From the NCBI GenBank assembly GCA_037127315.1, contig JBBBDQ010001123.1:1082001-1146000 (forward strand): a stretch of DNA of 64,000 nt, written 5' to 3'. Shown here in pieces: positions 42,118 to 54,562 of the stretch (positions are counted from its first letter, which is position 1; every line of letters starts with the position of its first letter). A program made the position numbers and the translations under genes. The notes below the pieces were generated by a model that saw nothing but the letters and a program-made list of their open reading frames with translations, ran no database searches and was not told the origin of the DNA. Source of the DNA: Ascarosepion bandense. Its lineage: Eukaryota; Mollusca; Cephalopoda; Sepiida; Sepiidae.

Positions 42118-43261
42118 TAAATACATTGTATACATTTTTTATGCAACTGTTCTGGAGTTAGGGATGAAATCAGGCAAATTATGGATAATTGCTTTGTGTT
42201 TTTAGATTAATTTATCAACTGTATGTTTATATCAACAGAAAATATCAATTAAAAGAAAATAGAATATCAACATTTTTATCTTACATTTAATGCGAAAACT
42301 ACACTCAAATTATGAATTATTAGGTAAAAACTTTGATCAGGTTAAAAGGGAGATAATTCAACTTACAGAATTGATCTATCAATTTGAATTATTTTTTTAC
42401 AATATTTAAATTGTTTGTCGTTATAACACTTGCCTCAAAGGAAACTATATTTTAATTTTTAAAAAAGAAATCAAAATGCTATTAAATTTCATTTATTTTT
42501 TCTTTTTGTTTTATTTTCACTCTTCTAAAGAACTGGTTCCCACTGATACGTTTTACCAACCAAAATAAATAAACTAAACATAGTGTTTTTTACTGTTTGA
42601 TGTTTTATTTGGAGATCTTGTGTAAGCATTGAATGATCACTCGTCAGCAGCACAGTTCTGAATATAAGGTTAGCTGGAAAAACTAATACAAAAAAGAATT
42701 TGAATATAAGAATGACATTCATTCATCTCAGTTGCAGATAAAACATCCTTGAATACTTTCACTTATACTCTCTTAGTCTCTACCAACAGTACATTATTAT
42801 TGCATTGATGGTTGTAAAGACTCTAGAGACGTAGATGATCCAATTTTTTCTCTTGTATGTAAAACAATAAATATTAACTTTTAGTAACACTTAAAAGTTT
42901 GAAAAGTGTGCATTGCACAGACAATAAAACAAAAACATAGGGTTGATCATATGAAAACTTTTAGCAGTTTTCAGTATGTCTCATCAAAAGCTTCGTAAAG
43001 TTTCCTTTCAGGTTTTTCGTTTTTTTGTTTGTGTTTTTTAGGGGGGGGGACGATTAACAAAAATAAAATGATTTAACGAAAGTTAAAAAAACGGTATCTC
43101 TCCTAAAACAACCGGCAGGTGTTCGAACTTAGCTGAAAGCCAGGATTTTCTTTTGTTTTTAAATACATAGGCAACAATGCTGTTTTATTTTTTATCTCAT
43201 TCTACCATCTTTTTATATTTTTGTCTTGTACCAATTACAAATTATAAATATTGAAAAAGTA
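42118..43261. other. Gene-free stretch
   Basis: AT-rich with a short G9 run near 43041. No family or gene was recognised. Confidence 0.45.
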
Positions 43262-44033
43262 GCGCTGAAGCACATTTACACCCCCTCCCGGTCTCATGCT
43301 AACCGGAAGTAGTGATCACGTGTTCCAAAAAGCAAGCACTCTCTTACAAGGAGGAGGTGACGACGTCCAAAGTATCACTCAATGAAAACCTGGAGTCAGC
43401 CTTTCTTCCTCCTAAAATGTTGACATGTTAGCCACGAATCTTTTTTTACCAATACGTGAGCCTACGGGCCGGTTAAACCCTTAGGCTAAACTTTTATAGT
43501 AAGATTGATTACCTTTTCATTGAAGAAATAATCTCTTTCCTCTTGAGTCTATAGCATTAATTAATTAATTTTTAATTTTGTTTTTCTTCATAGATAAGAA
43601 ATTGTTTCTTTTTTATTTCACCTTAAAATTGTTGAATTTTTTAAAAAGGTATTTTATTGTCATTTTAGCAAAAAAAAAAAAAAGAAGCCATATAATTAAA
43701 AAAAAAAGTTTAATTCTCTGCTTTATTTTTTTATTTTTTCTGAAAATTGAAATACTTATAAAAAAATTTAATTGACTTAAGTTATTCTCGCTGAACTTAT
43801 AACAATGAGATTGAGGAAAACTAAGTAATCTCCTCCTAACGAATAAAAATATTCTTTTTTTAGTTTACCAATAATAATTAAAACTATAATAGTTTACTAA
43901 GTAACTATTTTAACTTTTATTTTCTTTCCATTACTCCAGTTTTTTATGTCAACGATCTTCACAATAAAAAACAACAAATACAAAAAAAATCGTCTCGATG
44001 AACACACTTAGCGGATTAAGTTTATTCATCAAA
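43262..44033 (+). promoter_or_regulatory. STK16 5' flank: candidate promoter and leader
   Basis: A local rise in C/G occurs over 43262-43480. CCGGAAGT at 43303-43310 is the ETS/GABP core and CACGTG at 43317-43322 is an E-box, a pairing common in TATA-less promoters. The first coding ATG is 712 bp downstream. The position of the start site and any leader intron cannot be seen. Confidence 0.4.
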
Positions 44034-44110
44034 ATGGGTTGTGTTTGTGGAAAAGAGACAATTTTTATCAACAATCGACGGTTTTATATCCGCTCAAGTC
44101 TAGGAGAAGG
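44034..44110 (+). CDS. STK16: STK16 first coding exon
   Basis: It encodes 25 codons plus two bases: MGCVCGKETIFINNRRF continuing to SSLGE and a split glycine codon, followed by the donor GTACGT at 44111. STK16 is a small membrane-anchored Ser/Thr kinase of the NAK family, tied to the Golgi and secretory traffic. Gly2 followed by Cys3 and Cys5 fits its known N-terminal myristoylation plus palmitoylation. The exon ends in the glycine-rich ATP loop (LGEGG). Exon 2 restores GEGGFSYVDL exactly when joined in phase, which makes the pairing secure despite 12.65 kb between them. Confidence 0.88.
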
Positions 44111-46962
44111 GTACGTATGTACTTAATTACTTGTATGTTGTTTATTCGGAACGAAAATAATTTTTCTACCTGTGAAGTTGAAATTAAAAAAAAATGTCTG
44201 ACTCGTTGCTTATAAAAAAGTTTTAAAATTAATTTTTGTTTTGATTTTTTTTTTTTTTTCATAAATTTAACTTATTTTGTTTTCTTATCAATAATTTTAT
44301 TTTTACTTGTCTATATTTTTGTTGTAAAAATTAATAAGTATTTTTATTTTAAATCCTTTTTAATCGATTCATCGTTTCATTTTTTTACCTGTGGGAATTT
44401 TTCATTTTTCAGGTGATTATTTTTTTACTATCTGTCGATAATTTAAACAAATTTTAGGTTCAAGTCCGCGATTCAAATTCGTCTTTTTTGTATATTTTGT
44501 TTGTTTGTTTTTTTTATTCTTATCTAAAACACGAGAATCTGTTCCGGAAAGCTTAGACGCTAATTAAATTAAATTGCATTCAAGATAAATTTGCTGAGGA
44601 AGCAAATATCTCTTCTTGTTCATTATTTTTTAAAATAAAATTGGAACTGTTAGTTTAAGAACTTAAGTTAAATTATATTGGAACTAAAAAGTAGTATCCA
44701 TTAACCATTTTCCGATCAGGTGAACGATTAAAACGGCTTTTATGGATCATCATTGTATTGAATTATTGAATTTGAAAGATCCACATGAAGTAGTAGCAAA
44801 GAATGAATATTGTATTCTTTTTTCCTAAGAACAATGGTACCATTAAAAAAAAAATCACTTGCGACGGAAACGAAGATTTTTTTTTCTCAGATTAAGAACT
44901 TCTTCTTTAAAGAAAAGATAAAAGGAAAAGAAACTTAGTGTTTTCAGTTTTAGCCATAAAAAATGTTTGTAGTTTCAGTATTGCCCCGTGTCATTGAAAC
45001 GAACGTCTTACTCTTCTTGTCTCTCTTGCTTGTTGCTGCTGTTATTAATTATTTTCCATCACAACTCTTTTGCTGCTTCTTTTTTTATGAATGATGTTAA
45101 ATTTGAATTTCGTGCGGGTCCTTTTTATTCAATGGAAGAAAAGGAGCATTTTCATTCATAAAAAAATAAACAAGTCGGCTAGACGTAGCTTTTTTTGTTG
45201 TCGCGGAAATAACATTCACTGAATATTTTTGTCCAAAAAAAAGTATTTTTATTTAAAAAAAATATCAAGTTTTATATAATTTTTTTTCATCGTTGTCTTA
45301 TTTCGTGTTTTACCAAATCAAGAAATCGAAAACTAAAATTTTCCACACCTTTTGATGCGCAAGGTGTTACACCTCCTTGTCGAACTAATTCTAAGTCATA
45401 GAAAAATTCAACCGCTGATTTCTACACAGTAAAGATCATTTTCATTAATTTCACAACTGAAAATAAATTAAAAAATCGGGAATAATGTTTGTTTCAATTA
45501 AACTGTTAAACTGAGCCTTTTTTATTATTCTTGTGTAACATCTGGTTTAAAAACTCTTAATTTAAAATTGTGGAGAATACAATGGAAAATCACTCCTATA
45601 TTTTCCCAGGAAATCATGTCAATTCACAGAATAACATCTGTGGAGAGCCATGGTTGCTTACGTTCTGAAAAGACATGACATTGAAAAGAATCCAGATGAC
45701 CCGGCTTTTTATGTTTTGATTTTATTTGTTTTTTTTTCTGCTTGTTTGCTCATTTCAAAAATATAAAATCATGCAAAAAATAAAACCAAAACAAAAAACA
45801 GACATATGTCAACTTTTAGACTCCCACCAACATAGCAAGCTAGTCAACCAAGCAAGTGAGTTTGGTGTTCAACACTTATAGGTGTAAAAAAATTACTTTG
45901 AGTAAATATCTTTTTGTTTGTACAAGCATAATTTGAGTCTTAGTGAGTTTGGTACTTATAGCCATACTTGTGACTTGTTTGAAAGTCTTTGGAGTTGTGG
46001 TTAACAAGTTAGTATAGCAGGTCATTACGGTTACTACAATAAAAGTTCAATCAATCCATATTCCATAATGAGCGCTCTTTCATTGTTGCCTTGTACCAGC
46101 TTAAGTTGAAATATGACATGGGTAAACTTAGAGTAGGATTTTAATAAAACTTTTCTTTTTTCCTTTTGAGAAATCCTCCAACATTTGTAATAAATGTTTG
46201 AAAAGTTTTTATCTGTTGGAAGTATAAAACAGGTAACCTGAAAAAATATGACCCAAATTCAGCAAACAGTGATATACAATGGATGAAAAAGAAAGTAATA
46301 ATGCTGATAATGCTTATAAAAGCAATGTTAGATTGGCAGAAGTATTTTACACACAATTTTTTTTTTAATTAATTTAAAATATTTCTGTGAAACTATTTTA
46401 TTAAAATTTTCAATTTTCGATAGGCAATATAATCATCAGTTCTTAAGAAAGTAAAAAGTTTCACCTACACATCCAAGACTTGTTGAATAACTTTCGTCGC
46501 TGAAATAAATAGGCAACGAGAAAAGGAAAGATACAGAGACACTACTACACTGATTTTATTTTTTTGATTCCAACGACCTCTTGTTGGCGAGATTCCTTCC
46601 CGAACAGTCGGCACGTCTTTACCAGTCAAAGTCCAACAGGAAAAAAGAAAGAGTTTATTTTTGGCACCAGGAAGCCTCTTTTTTTTTCTTTTTTTCTTTT
46701 TTTGCACATGCGTAAATTGTCTTTTCTGTCAGAGGACTCTTGGGAGATTTTTGTTTATTTTATTTTGTACTTTTATTTTATTTAGTGCTTTTTTATTTTT
46801 TTTATTTCATATTTATTCAATCCCTACGTCTACTCGCAATCAATTCTTTGGAGATTTTTTAAATTTTATATATTATTAAATTATTTAATAATAATAATAA
46901 AAATGAAAACAATTCTTTTAAAATTTTATTATTAATCAAAAAATTTTTTTTTTCTTCAGAGT
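44111..46962. other. STK16 intron 1, first part
   Basis: AT-rich intronic sequence with no recognised element until the MITE at 46964. Small open frames here (for example near 46141-46356 and 46465-46707) show no family features. Confidence 0.6.
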
Positions 46963-46963
46963 A

Positions 46964-47103
46964 CAGTGTAACCCTGATATAAGCAAGTTGTTGGGACTAG
47001 ATAAAAGTTCTCTTATATCCGGGTTTGGTCTATTTTATTATTACATTACTACAGGCTCTAATTTGGGACCAGAGAAAATCGCTCTTATATCCGGGTTATA
47101 CTG
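46964..47103. mobile_element. 140-bp TA-flanked MITE
   Basis: Left end CAGTGTAACCCTGATATAAG and right end (reverse complement) CAGTATAACCCGGATATAAG are inverted repeats bordered by TA at 46962-46963 and 47104-47105. CTCTTATATCCGGGTT occurs twice inside (47012 and 47090). Confidence 0.8.
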
Positions 47104-47344
47104 TATATTGTCCTCAATAGTTATTTATTTATTTCAGCAATTAAAAGCTTATCAAATTAACTTATATCAGTTTTATTGCATTTTTTATTTTACTCTTCAG
47201 AGAAGGTTTTCAGATAATGATTGCAAACTTAAAATAAAAAAATAGATGATTTATATACCCCAATGAGTCCTGCATTGAACTAAAAACAAAGTTAGCCATC
47301 AGTGTAAAATTTATTAAGATTTCATTGATTTATGTGGAGGGTGT

Positions 47345-47770
47345 GTGGGGGCGGGGGTAACAGGTAAGAAAAAAAAAGGAATTTTATCAAGATTTTTAAA
47401 AAAACAATAATTTCAAAAATAATTTTGTTCATTTGTGAATGAGCACTGAAAGTTTCGTGAAAATCTGACAATTATTTGATCTTTGCAAGAATTTCCAAAT
47501 TAATGTGTTTGTCACCGAAAAAAAAGTAGGTAATGCAATCATTAGGTTTCCATTGTAAAACAGTCGTAACTTTTCTTAGCTGCTAACTCAAATCAAAACC
47601 AAACTTTCTGATAAAATTTCGAAAATGTTAGAAGGAATTAAAAATTTTTCAGAAATAATTAAAAATTACTTTGATCTTTCCTCTTAATAATAATATAAAC
47701 ATTTTGAAGGAAAATGTTTGTTTTATTAAATTTGGGACCTTTTTTTATTCATACTATGCTGTTTTGTTAT
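47345..47770 (-). repeat. Unclassified dispersed repeat, copy 2
   Basis: The inverse of 31835-32180: ATTTGTGAATGAGCACTGAA, ACAATTATTTGATCTTTGC, AATTTCCAAATTAATGTG, TGATCTTTCCTCTTAATAAT and TTTTTATTCATACTATGCTG. Another partial copy lies at 59190-59370. Confidence 0.7.
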
Positions 47771-49337
47771 CGATTTGACTGGAGGTACCTACTTAAAAGC
47801 AATGCTAGATAGGTAGAAGTAGAGAATAAAATGAGCATACTCCACTAATCTTTCAAATGGAGGATGGCCTGACAAACTACTGAAAAAAAAAAATAACATT
47901 CAAATTTTAACTTTTTACTTGAGCTGATGATATAGAAGGGATTTTCTTTAAAATCTCTGAGTTCACCAGTATGGTATCAACGAGGTTAAGATTATGAGTA
48001 AAACGCTAGGTCTTATTAAATATACCACCATTTTATTTTTGCTATTTGTTGCAAGGATGCATTTATATATTATAATAATAATGTTTAAAAGTTATAGTAA
48101 GATATTCTATTGAGTCCTACTTGTTATTACAAAAATGTTTTAATTCATGAAGTAGTCATAAAAATAAGGAAATTAGAAATAAAACATTTGGAAGATGCTA
48201 GAATGTCTGAGAAAATTCCAGTAGATTTGAGAAAATTCGAAACGTTCTAGAAATATGCAAATTAGGTGTTAGCCCCTATAAAAATAGGTTTTGGGAAGAG
48301 AGTAGTTAGTATATTTCATATGCTTTATTACTACATATCTACTCATCACAAGCTCATGCAGAAAGGAATGCTCAAATTTTTCAAAAGAAAGCATTAACTA
48401 TAAACTGAAATTGTTTTTTTTGTTTTTTTTTGGGGGGGGGGTTGTTTTTTTGTATAACAGGTTTGATTGTTGATCTTAGTTTTGTGAAGAGACATTTGAA
48501 AATAATTTGTGATTTACAACTCATCAAATTCAAGTTAAAAAAAATCTAGAGTGGATTAAATTTTTCAAAATGGTGAGATCAAAAATACAAGCAATTAATG
48601 TTTGCCTAAAAGTTTTGGTAACTGTCTGAGACATGAAGTAAATATAACTTAAAATAAGTGCTACTTTAGCGTGAGGTCTACCGCAATGTATTGTCTACCC
48701 ACGTACAGCATGGACGTCTATTGCCCTCCTCCCTTCATGTGGCTGTTATCCAGATCCAACGACAGGAGCACACACTTAGGCATTTGAGTGATCCTGGTTG
48801 GATGCTAAAACAATGATTTTCAAGAAAATGCAAGGTGTTGGTGGTCAGCTGTTCTAGACACGTCTTGATCATTTCTGCTGAAAGATGATGAGAAAAAATT
48901 CCAGTGACCTGTTCATGAATTCCTAGAAGATATACAAAGTGTTATCGCTAAAATAAATATATGTGTTGTATTTGCTAGCATGTTTATCTTTGCCTCTCTA
49001 CCTTTTAATATAAACAGACATAGATATTAATATAAGGTTTAAATATGTACACACATACAATGTTATATTATAGTTTGATACTGTGGTAGACCTCACACTA
49101 TATTAGCACCTTAAAATCTATATAATGACCTGTGATTTTTTTGATTTTTTTTTTTTTTGCTTCTTTAACATATTTTTTGAAGAGAACAGATCTCTTCAAT
49201 TGCTCCAATTCAATACAAGCTTTTTATACATGTTTATAATAGAGCACATACTGATATTAATGATTTATCATTAGAGGTCAGCAATACACTTTGCTGTAAG
49301 TATCTTATTTGCTTAATTTTCTTCAAAAATATCATGG
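47771..49337. other. STK16 intron 1, unassigned part
   Basis: It contains TTTTTTTTTGGGGGGGGG near 48422 and otherwise AT-rich sequence. 48600-49130 has slightly higher complexity (for example GTGAGGTCTACCGCAATG at 48670 and GTAGACCTCACAC at 49086, inverted), which may mark the ends of an unnamed element of about 430 bp. Confidence 0.4.
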
Positions 49338-49710
49338 ACAAATAGTTAACCCCCAAACTGGGGTCAAAACACTATGAAAGTATAAAAATACACATTTATA
49401 GAAATATATACATAAAAATAGACTTTTGTAGAAAGATATACATTTTTGAGGGGAAAATATTACTAACAGTGCATTTTTGAAGGGAAAAAAAATTCTCAGT
49501 GAAACATTTTTGAACACAGGGCTGGAGGACATTTTCGGTTTTCTGAAATGAAAAGGAATAGAAGCAAAAAAAATTTTTTATTAAAAGCTGACTGAATCAA
49601 CTTTCTCACTGTAGCCGAACATAAAAAAATACCTTAAAACCCCCACCTTTTTGGCATTAAATAACCCACAGAGGTGTTGATATGCCGTTAAACAAAACTC
49701 AAACTTCAAA
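49338..49710 (+). repeat. Unclassified dispersed repeat, copy 2
   Basis: Matches 27943-28257 in order and orientation, including CAAATAGTTAACCCCCAAAC, ATTTTCGGTTTTCTGAAAT and TTTTTGGCATTAAATAACCC. It is slightly longer owing to extra ATACATTTTTGA-type units. Confidence 0.75.
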
Positions 49711-50664
49711 AAAATCATCCTATGAAAATTCAAATATATCCTCAGATAGGGCACAAGTCAAAGGCCATGAGAAAAAGAGTCAGTTATTTTTGCTTGAAAA
49801 TTATGAAAATCAATGTTGAGTAAGATAAAAATCAATAACTATTTCTTTGTGGGTTACTGTCTTCTTATAATAATCACATATTGCATTTTAGTGTCAGTCA
49901 GTAGAGAAAAGATTATCGAAAAAAGCCACAATAGAATTTATTTAAAGGACTGCCTTTCAGAAAAATACAGATATACCTCAAATTACATTGTTTCAAGTTA
50001 AGTCGTTCTTGATTATACATCGTTGTCAAAGAAAATATATGGGAAAATAAAAATCAAGTCTTAAGTCATTTTCTTCAATTCTACATCTGTCTGCCACATA
50101 TATTGAAGTCGTAATATCAGTAAAAAAGTGTCAAAAGCAAATAAAATCATGTTAGAAATATAAATAAGAATAAAAGTATATAAAATCATATTAAAATAGG
50201 TGTATTTACAGTAAATGTTAATATAATCATCCTAAATCCTAGAGAACAAAATATGAAAACATCTGTAATCCTTGAAGAAAAGAACACAGTTCAAGGAACT
50301 CGACCAGCTTTTTATTAAAAAGCTTATCAAACAAACGCCAGCAGCCAGAATTACCAATGCCAGTTTCAGTTCTTGATGTTGATGATCCACAGCCATCTAC
50401 TCTACGTCCACAATATAAATAAACAAATTGAACGTAAATATTGGTAAATTTAACATAAATTAATTTATTTTCTACCATTGCAAAATAATTTTAATAACTG
50501 TATTTGTTATTTTACCTTGAAAATCATTTTTTTATAATGTCTTAGAGCAAACTATAGTCACAAGTAAAGAGTCCACAATGTATTGTAAACATCTACAAGT
50601 ACGTATATACATTATTTATCCATACTTGTGAGATGCGGTAGCATTTACGCTATTCAGACTATTA
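49711..50664. other. STK16 intron 1, unassigned part
   Basis: No gene, repeat or RNA motif was recognised. Confidence 0.45.
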
Positions 50665-50935
50665 TCCTCATCTTTGCTGCCATGTTTACAATGTTTCAGC
50701 CGTTCTATGCTTTAGCCTTTTTTAGGTTCTAGGAATTTTGAACCAAAACCTTTATTACAATCACTGGGATATATCATTCTCATACCATTCTCTGGTAGCC
50801 ATGAGTTATCTCCCTTTAACATAACCCTCTATTTGTTCACTATTGCTGTAGCCTGGTATTGAACTCACAGCTCTTTGGGTCAAGTCACTGGAACTAACCA
50901 ATGTCTATATCTACTGGGCCATGTGAATTCCTGAG
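50665..50935 (-). repeat. tRNA-headed SINE with Penelope-like tail
   Basis: Minus strand: tRNA-like head GGCCCAGTAGATATAGACAT with B-box-like GTGAGTTCAATACCAGGC, then AACAAATAGAGGG, TTAAAGGGAGATAACTCATG, CAGTGATTGTAATAAAGG, CCTAGAACCTAAAAAAGGC and ACGGCTGAAACATTG. It is the most complete member of the family also seen at 27595, 28258 and 62515, and shows that its head is tRNA-derived. Confidence 0.7.
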
Positions 50936-50974
50936 GCTTATAAACCTAATGTCTCAGTAATCTCTTTTTTTTTT

Positions 50975-51372
50975 TTTTTAACCAGAGTTCATATTGCAAT
51001 TTTTTGATGTTAATGATTTTCTCAAGCATTTTTTACCAGAGCTCATATTGCAATTTTTGACACCAATGATTGTCTCCGGCACTTTGTATTACTTGTTCCC
51101 GTATTGTATTCAATTCTATGCTTGGTTGGCTTAAGAGATTTTTGTAGCCTAGCATATGCACTGATTCCTTAAGTTTACATAGTTTCTAGTGATGTTCTCT
51201 GTCTATTATTTCAACTTAATTCCATTGAGGGGCAGTGATCCCCTTTCTCCCTCCATATGTGGTCATCTATGCTTGATTTTTTTTTTCTATCTTACCTCGT
51301 GTTACGGTCTTGCGATGTTCTTGTAGCCTTATCTTAAGGGGCAGCCTGTTTCTCCTTTATATTTCTTTCCAC
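50975..51372 (-). pseudogene. Penelope-like element, 3' part, split by a LINE
   Basis: The inverse of 58575-58925: CTCATATTGCAATTTTTGAC, GGCTTAAGAGATTTTTGTAG, CCCTTTCTCCCTCCATATGT, CTTAAGGGGCAGCCTG and TATATTTCTTTCCACA. It covers the end of the GIY-YIG domain and the 3' UTR. A 58-bp segment (TACCAGAG...AATGATT) is tandemly doubled near 50985-51075. The element continues at 52250 after the LINE. Confidence 0.7.
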
Positions 51373-51374
51373 AA

Positions 51375-52249
51375 AATGAAGCTGCTATCTATTAATCATT
51401 ACAGACAATCGTTCCTCCTGCCCATTAACATGAATCAGGCTTCTCTCTCTCTGAAAGTAAAACACTGCGCCTCTTTGGATTAACTATCACATCAGACCTT
51501 AAGCGGAATAACTATATAAAATCCATAGCTAAATCTGATGCTAAGGAAGTCGGTTCTCTGTGTAGGGCTAGGAAGTTTTTCCCTACTGAGACAATCCTGC
51601 ACATATACAAATCTACCATCCGCCCGTGCATTGAGTATTGTTGCTATTTCTGGTCGGGTGCTCCTGCTATTGACCTAGGGGTCCTTGACCAAATCCAACG
51701 GAGAATCTGTAATGTGATTGATCCCGACTTGGCAGCTAGGATACAGTCACTTTCTCACCGACGCAATGTGGCTTCCCTGTGTCTCTTCTACAAATACATT
51801 CACGGCTTCTACTCCAATGAACTTAGCTCACTCGTACCCCCTATATATGAATTTCCCCGAGCCACAAGATTCGCAACTAGGTCCCACCCTTTTACTGTGA
51901 AACCGATAAAATGTAAACGCAAATTCTACTCCAGCAGCTTTTTTCTCGCACTTCCCGCCTGTGGAATTCCCTTTCGCATGCTTGCTTTCCCGACAGCTAC
52001 AATCTTCAAGAATTCAAATGTAAAGTCAATAGTCACCTCCTGTCTCACTAACTTACATCCTCTCTCTCATGCTTTTTTTTCTCTATCTACCCCACTCATT
52101 GATATTCTCTTCCTTCTCATACTCTCTTCCTGACACCCTCTGTAGCTTGTCACTCTTTCTCATAACATTCCTCCTATATAACCCCCTGCACAACAGTGGC
52201 AGTAAAATGCCTTGCTTGGGGCCACATGATTATATAAAAAAACAGCTAC
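51375..52249 (+). pseudogene. LINE reverse transcriptase C-terminus and 3' end
   Basis: The plus strand encodes, in shifting frames, the last part of a CR1/Jockey-like ORF2: IYKSTIRPCIEYC, then LDQIQRRICNVI, LSHRRNVASLCLFYKYIHG, SNELSSLVPP and RSHPFTVKPIKC. It ends with a 3' tail GGGGCCACATGATTATATAA. It is 5'-truncated, as expected of target-primed integration, and interrupts the Penelope element. The nuclease and RT palm are absent. Related copies: 29396, 37600 and 53230. Confidence 0.8.
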
Positions 52250-52545
52250 ATTGAACAGCATACACACAGTCCTTGGTCATGTTCTCCTCTGTTGGAGGTC
52301 TTAATTGGGGGAGGTATCTGTGAAGTGTAGAACCACTTCTGAGTGTCATCTTGATGTTATATGAATTTCAGATACTTTGTATTTTCTCCAAAAACCTTTT
52401 CACATAGAGTAGACAGACTAAGGCTGTTTTCTGAGAGTTGCTATCCTCATGTACCTTTTCTCAGCATAAGCAGTACCCTACAACGATACAATTATCCAGG
52501 GTACATGACAATAGCTCTAATGAAAACAGACTTTCTGGAACAAAT
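52250..52545 (-). pseudogene. Penelope-like element, 5' continuation after the LINE
   Basis: The inverse of 58335-58560: CACACAGTCCTTGGTCATGT, GAAGTGTAGAACCACTTCTG, GACTAAGGCTGTTTTCTGAG and ATTATCCAGGGTACATGAC. The match picks up within about a dozen bases of where the left piece (ending 51372) stopped. Confidence 0.75.
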
Positions 52546-53229
52546 TGTCAACATAACATAAGGTCTACCTGTATATACTTTACTACAATTTTCTTCTTGC
52601 ATTATAAGCAACAGGACATCAGAATTTAAAATCTAAGAGAAAAATATTTGGTTTATATCAGAGTCAAAAATGATATTGAAAGTAGAAAGCCATTTATCTG
52701 CCTGAATTTAAACCGTTTTTAATTTTTTTATAAATCATATCGCCCAAAGCAAGGCATTTGTGACGATAAGCATTCACACTTACCAGAGCCAAAGCATCCA
52801 AGGTGTTTTGCTTGTCGGGCTGCTGTGTTGTGATGGATGAGTGCGTAAACCCACGCTAGACAGTTGTTTCGTCAGCTGTGTCCTCTCCTCTCGCAAGTTT
52901 TGTCCAAGAAAGGTATATTCTTCGACCTCTGTCATTTTATGCTACTTGGCATGAGCCGGGGACTCTGAGTGAGAACGAGGCCAATGGTGATGATTGGTGC
53001 ATCGGCAATGGTTTTTGTCCATAAAAAGGGTCTGAGACATTGGCTGCCAGTGCCATCGGGATCGTGGTGACGTGCACTGGTATAGAAATTCGTATTGAGT
53101 TATGACTGTTTATTTTTGTCTGGAAGCTGGACGCTAGCTTCAAACCTACGAGTGGAGTGAACGGTGTAACCGAAACGTGACAGAAATCCACCATTTAACT
53201 ACAGCATTTTACTGCCATTGTTTTGCAGG
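52546..53229. other. Gene-free stretch with short LINE-type tail (52728-52780)
   Basis: ATAAATCATATCGCCCAAAG followed by CAAGGCATTTGTGACG resembles the inverse of the LINE tail. 52780-53220 has higher complexity but matches no family I know; a minus-strand open frame at 53194-52937 has no family features. Confidence 0.4.
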
Positions 53230-53692
53230 AATTACATAGGAGGAAAGTTATGAGAAAGAGTGACAGGTTATAGGGGGTGTCAGAAAGTGGGTAAGAGAAG
53301 GATGAGAATACTGATAAGTGGAGTGGATGGAGAAAGGAGCATGATAGAGATGATGCAGGTTAGTGAGATAGGAGATGACTATTGACTTTAGATTTAAACT
53401 CCTGGAGATTGTAGCTGTTGGGGAAGTAGGTAAATGGAAGGGAATTCCACAGGCGGGAAGAGAGAGAAAAGAAGCTGATAGAGTAAAATTTGCTTTTACA
53501 TTTTATTGGTTTCACAGTAAAAGGGTGGGACCTAATTGCTAATCTTGTAGCTCTAATAAATTCATATATAGTGGACAACAGCGAGCTAAGTTCATTGGAG
53601 TTTAGATTATACTTGGGTATTTTTTCTTTGTCTTCATTAAGAGAGAACCTAAAAAAGTAGATAAAACTATTTATGATGTCTTGCTCAGACAT
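53230..53692 (-). pseudogene. LINE C-terminal fragment and 3' UTR
   Basis: The minus strand encodes NSNELSSLLSTIYEF, RSHPFTVKPIKCKSKFY and LWNSLPFTYFPNSYNLQEF, matching the end of the LINE at 51820-52030. A 3' UTR follows with AGAGTGACAGGTTATAGGGG in inverse. 5'-truncated. Confidence 0.75.
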
Positions 53693-54285
53693 ATCATTCT
53701 TTCAAGAGGAAATGTGTTTAATTGTGTGTGTGTTTGTTGTGGTTGTGGCGGGGAGTGAATATGTGGAATAGTATTTGTGCTTTGACTTTCTAGGTCCTTC
53801 CTGTTTTGTTCAGACTGAAATCTTTTCACCACTCCTTTTTTACGTGTTTCTGTCAGTGTTTCTGTCAGTGTTTATAAACTTATGAGCCATAACATTCCAG
53901 TTTTCCGCCTTCATAAAGATTTTTCATTTCCTGATTTTGTCATTTTTATCAATCAGAAACTCAACAACAGTTTGCCTAAGAAACCTTTCAACAAAATTCA
54001 TTTTCAAACAAATGACATTATAGCTTTTTTTTTTTTTTTTAACCTGAATAAGAATTTTTCATTGTCAGGCAGGTCATTATCTGGAAAGGTTTCCATGTCA
54101 GGCATGTGACAATTTGAGAAAGATTTAAAGGGACGAAAACAAAAAAAATGGCACAAGTTTCTCTTATAACCAAAGAGATGAAATTGATAAAAAAAAGATG
54201 ACATTTTTTTATATTTTATGGTGGGAGAATATATAAATTTCTATGTGGCTTACAACTGCATCAAAACACTTTTGTATATATACAT
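53693..54285. other. Gene-free stretch
   Basis: Short plus and minus frames overlap around 53880-54200 with K/F-rich composition. No gene was recognised. Confidence 0.45.
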
Positions 54286-54352
54286 ATACCAGAGTTAAGC
54301 AATATCAAGTCTGGTCAGTACTTAGATAGGTGACCACATGGTAATATGTAAT
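54286..54352 (+). repeat. 5S-headed SINE fragment
   Basis: AGAGTTAAGCAATATCAAGT, CTGGTCAGTACTTAGATAGG and TGACCACATGGTAATATG match the middle of the 5S-like heads. Truncated on both sides. Confidence 0.75.
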
Positions 54353-54404
54353 GAAAGAGGAAGTTGTCTACTGAAGAAAAAATTACAGAATTGTTAGCAT
54401 GAAA

Positions 54405-54524
54405 AGAACTACTGTGTATATCAGAAGTTATGCTAATTTTCTTTCCCTCCGTATCTGGTGTGGCTAATCAGAAAATTTGCTCGGGGAATAAAGGCCACAT
54501 TGTTTTTCTTTACTGGGAGGAAGT

Positions 54525-54562
<38 letters not shown>

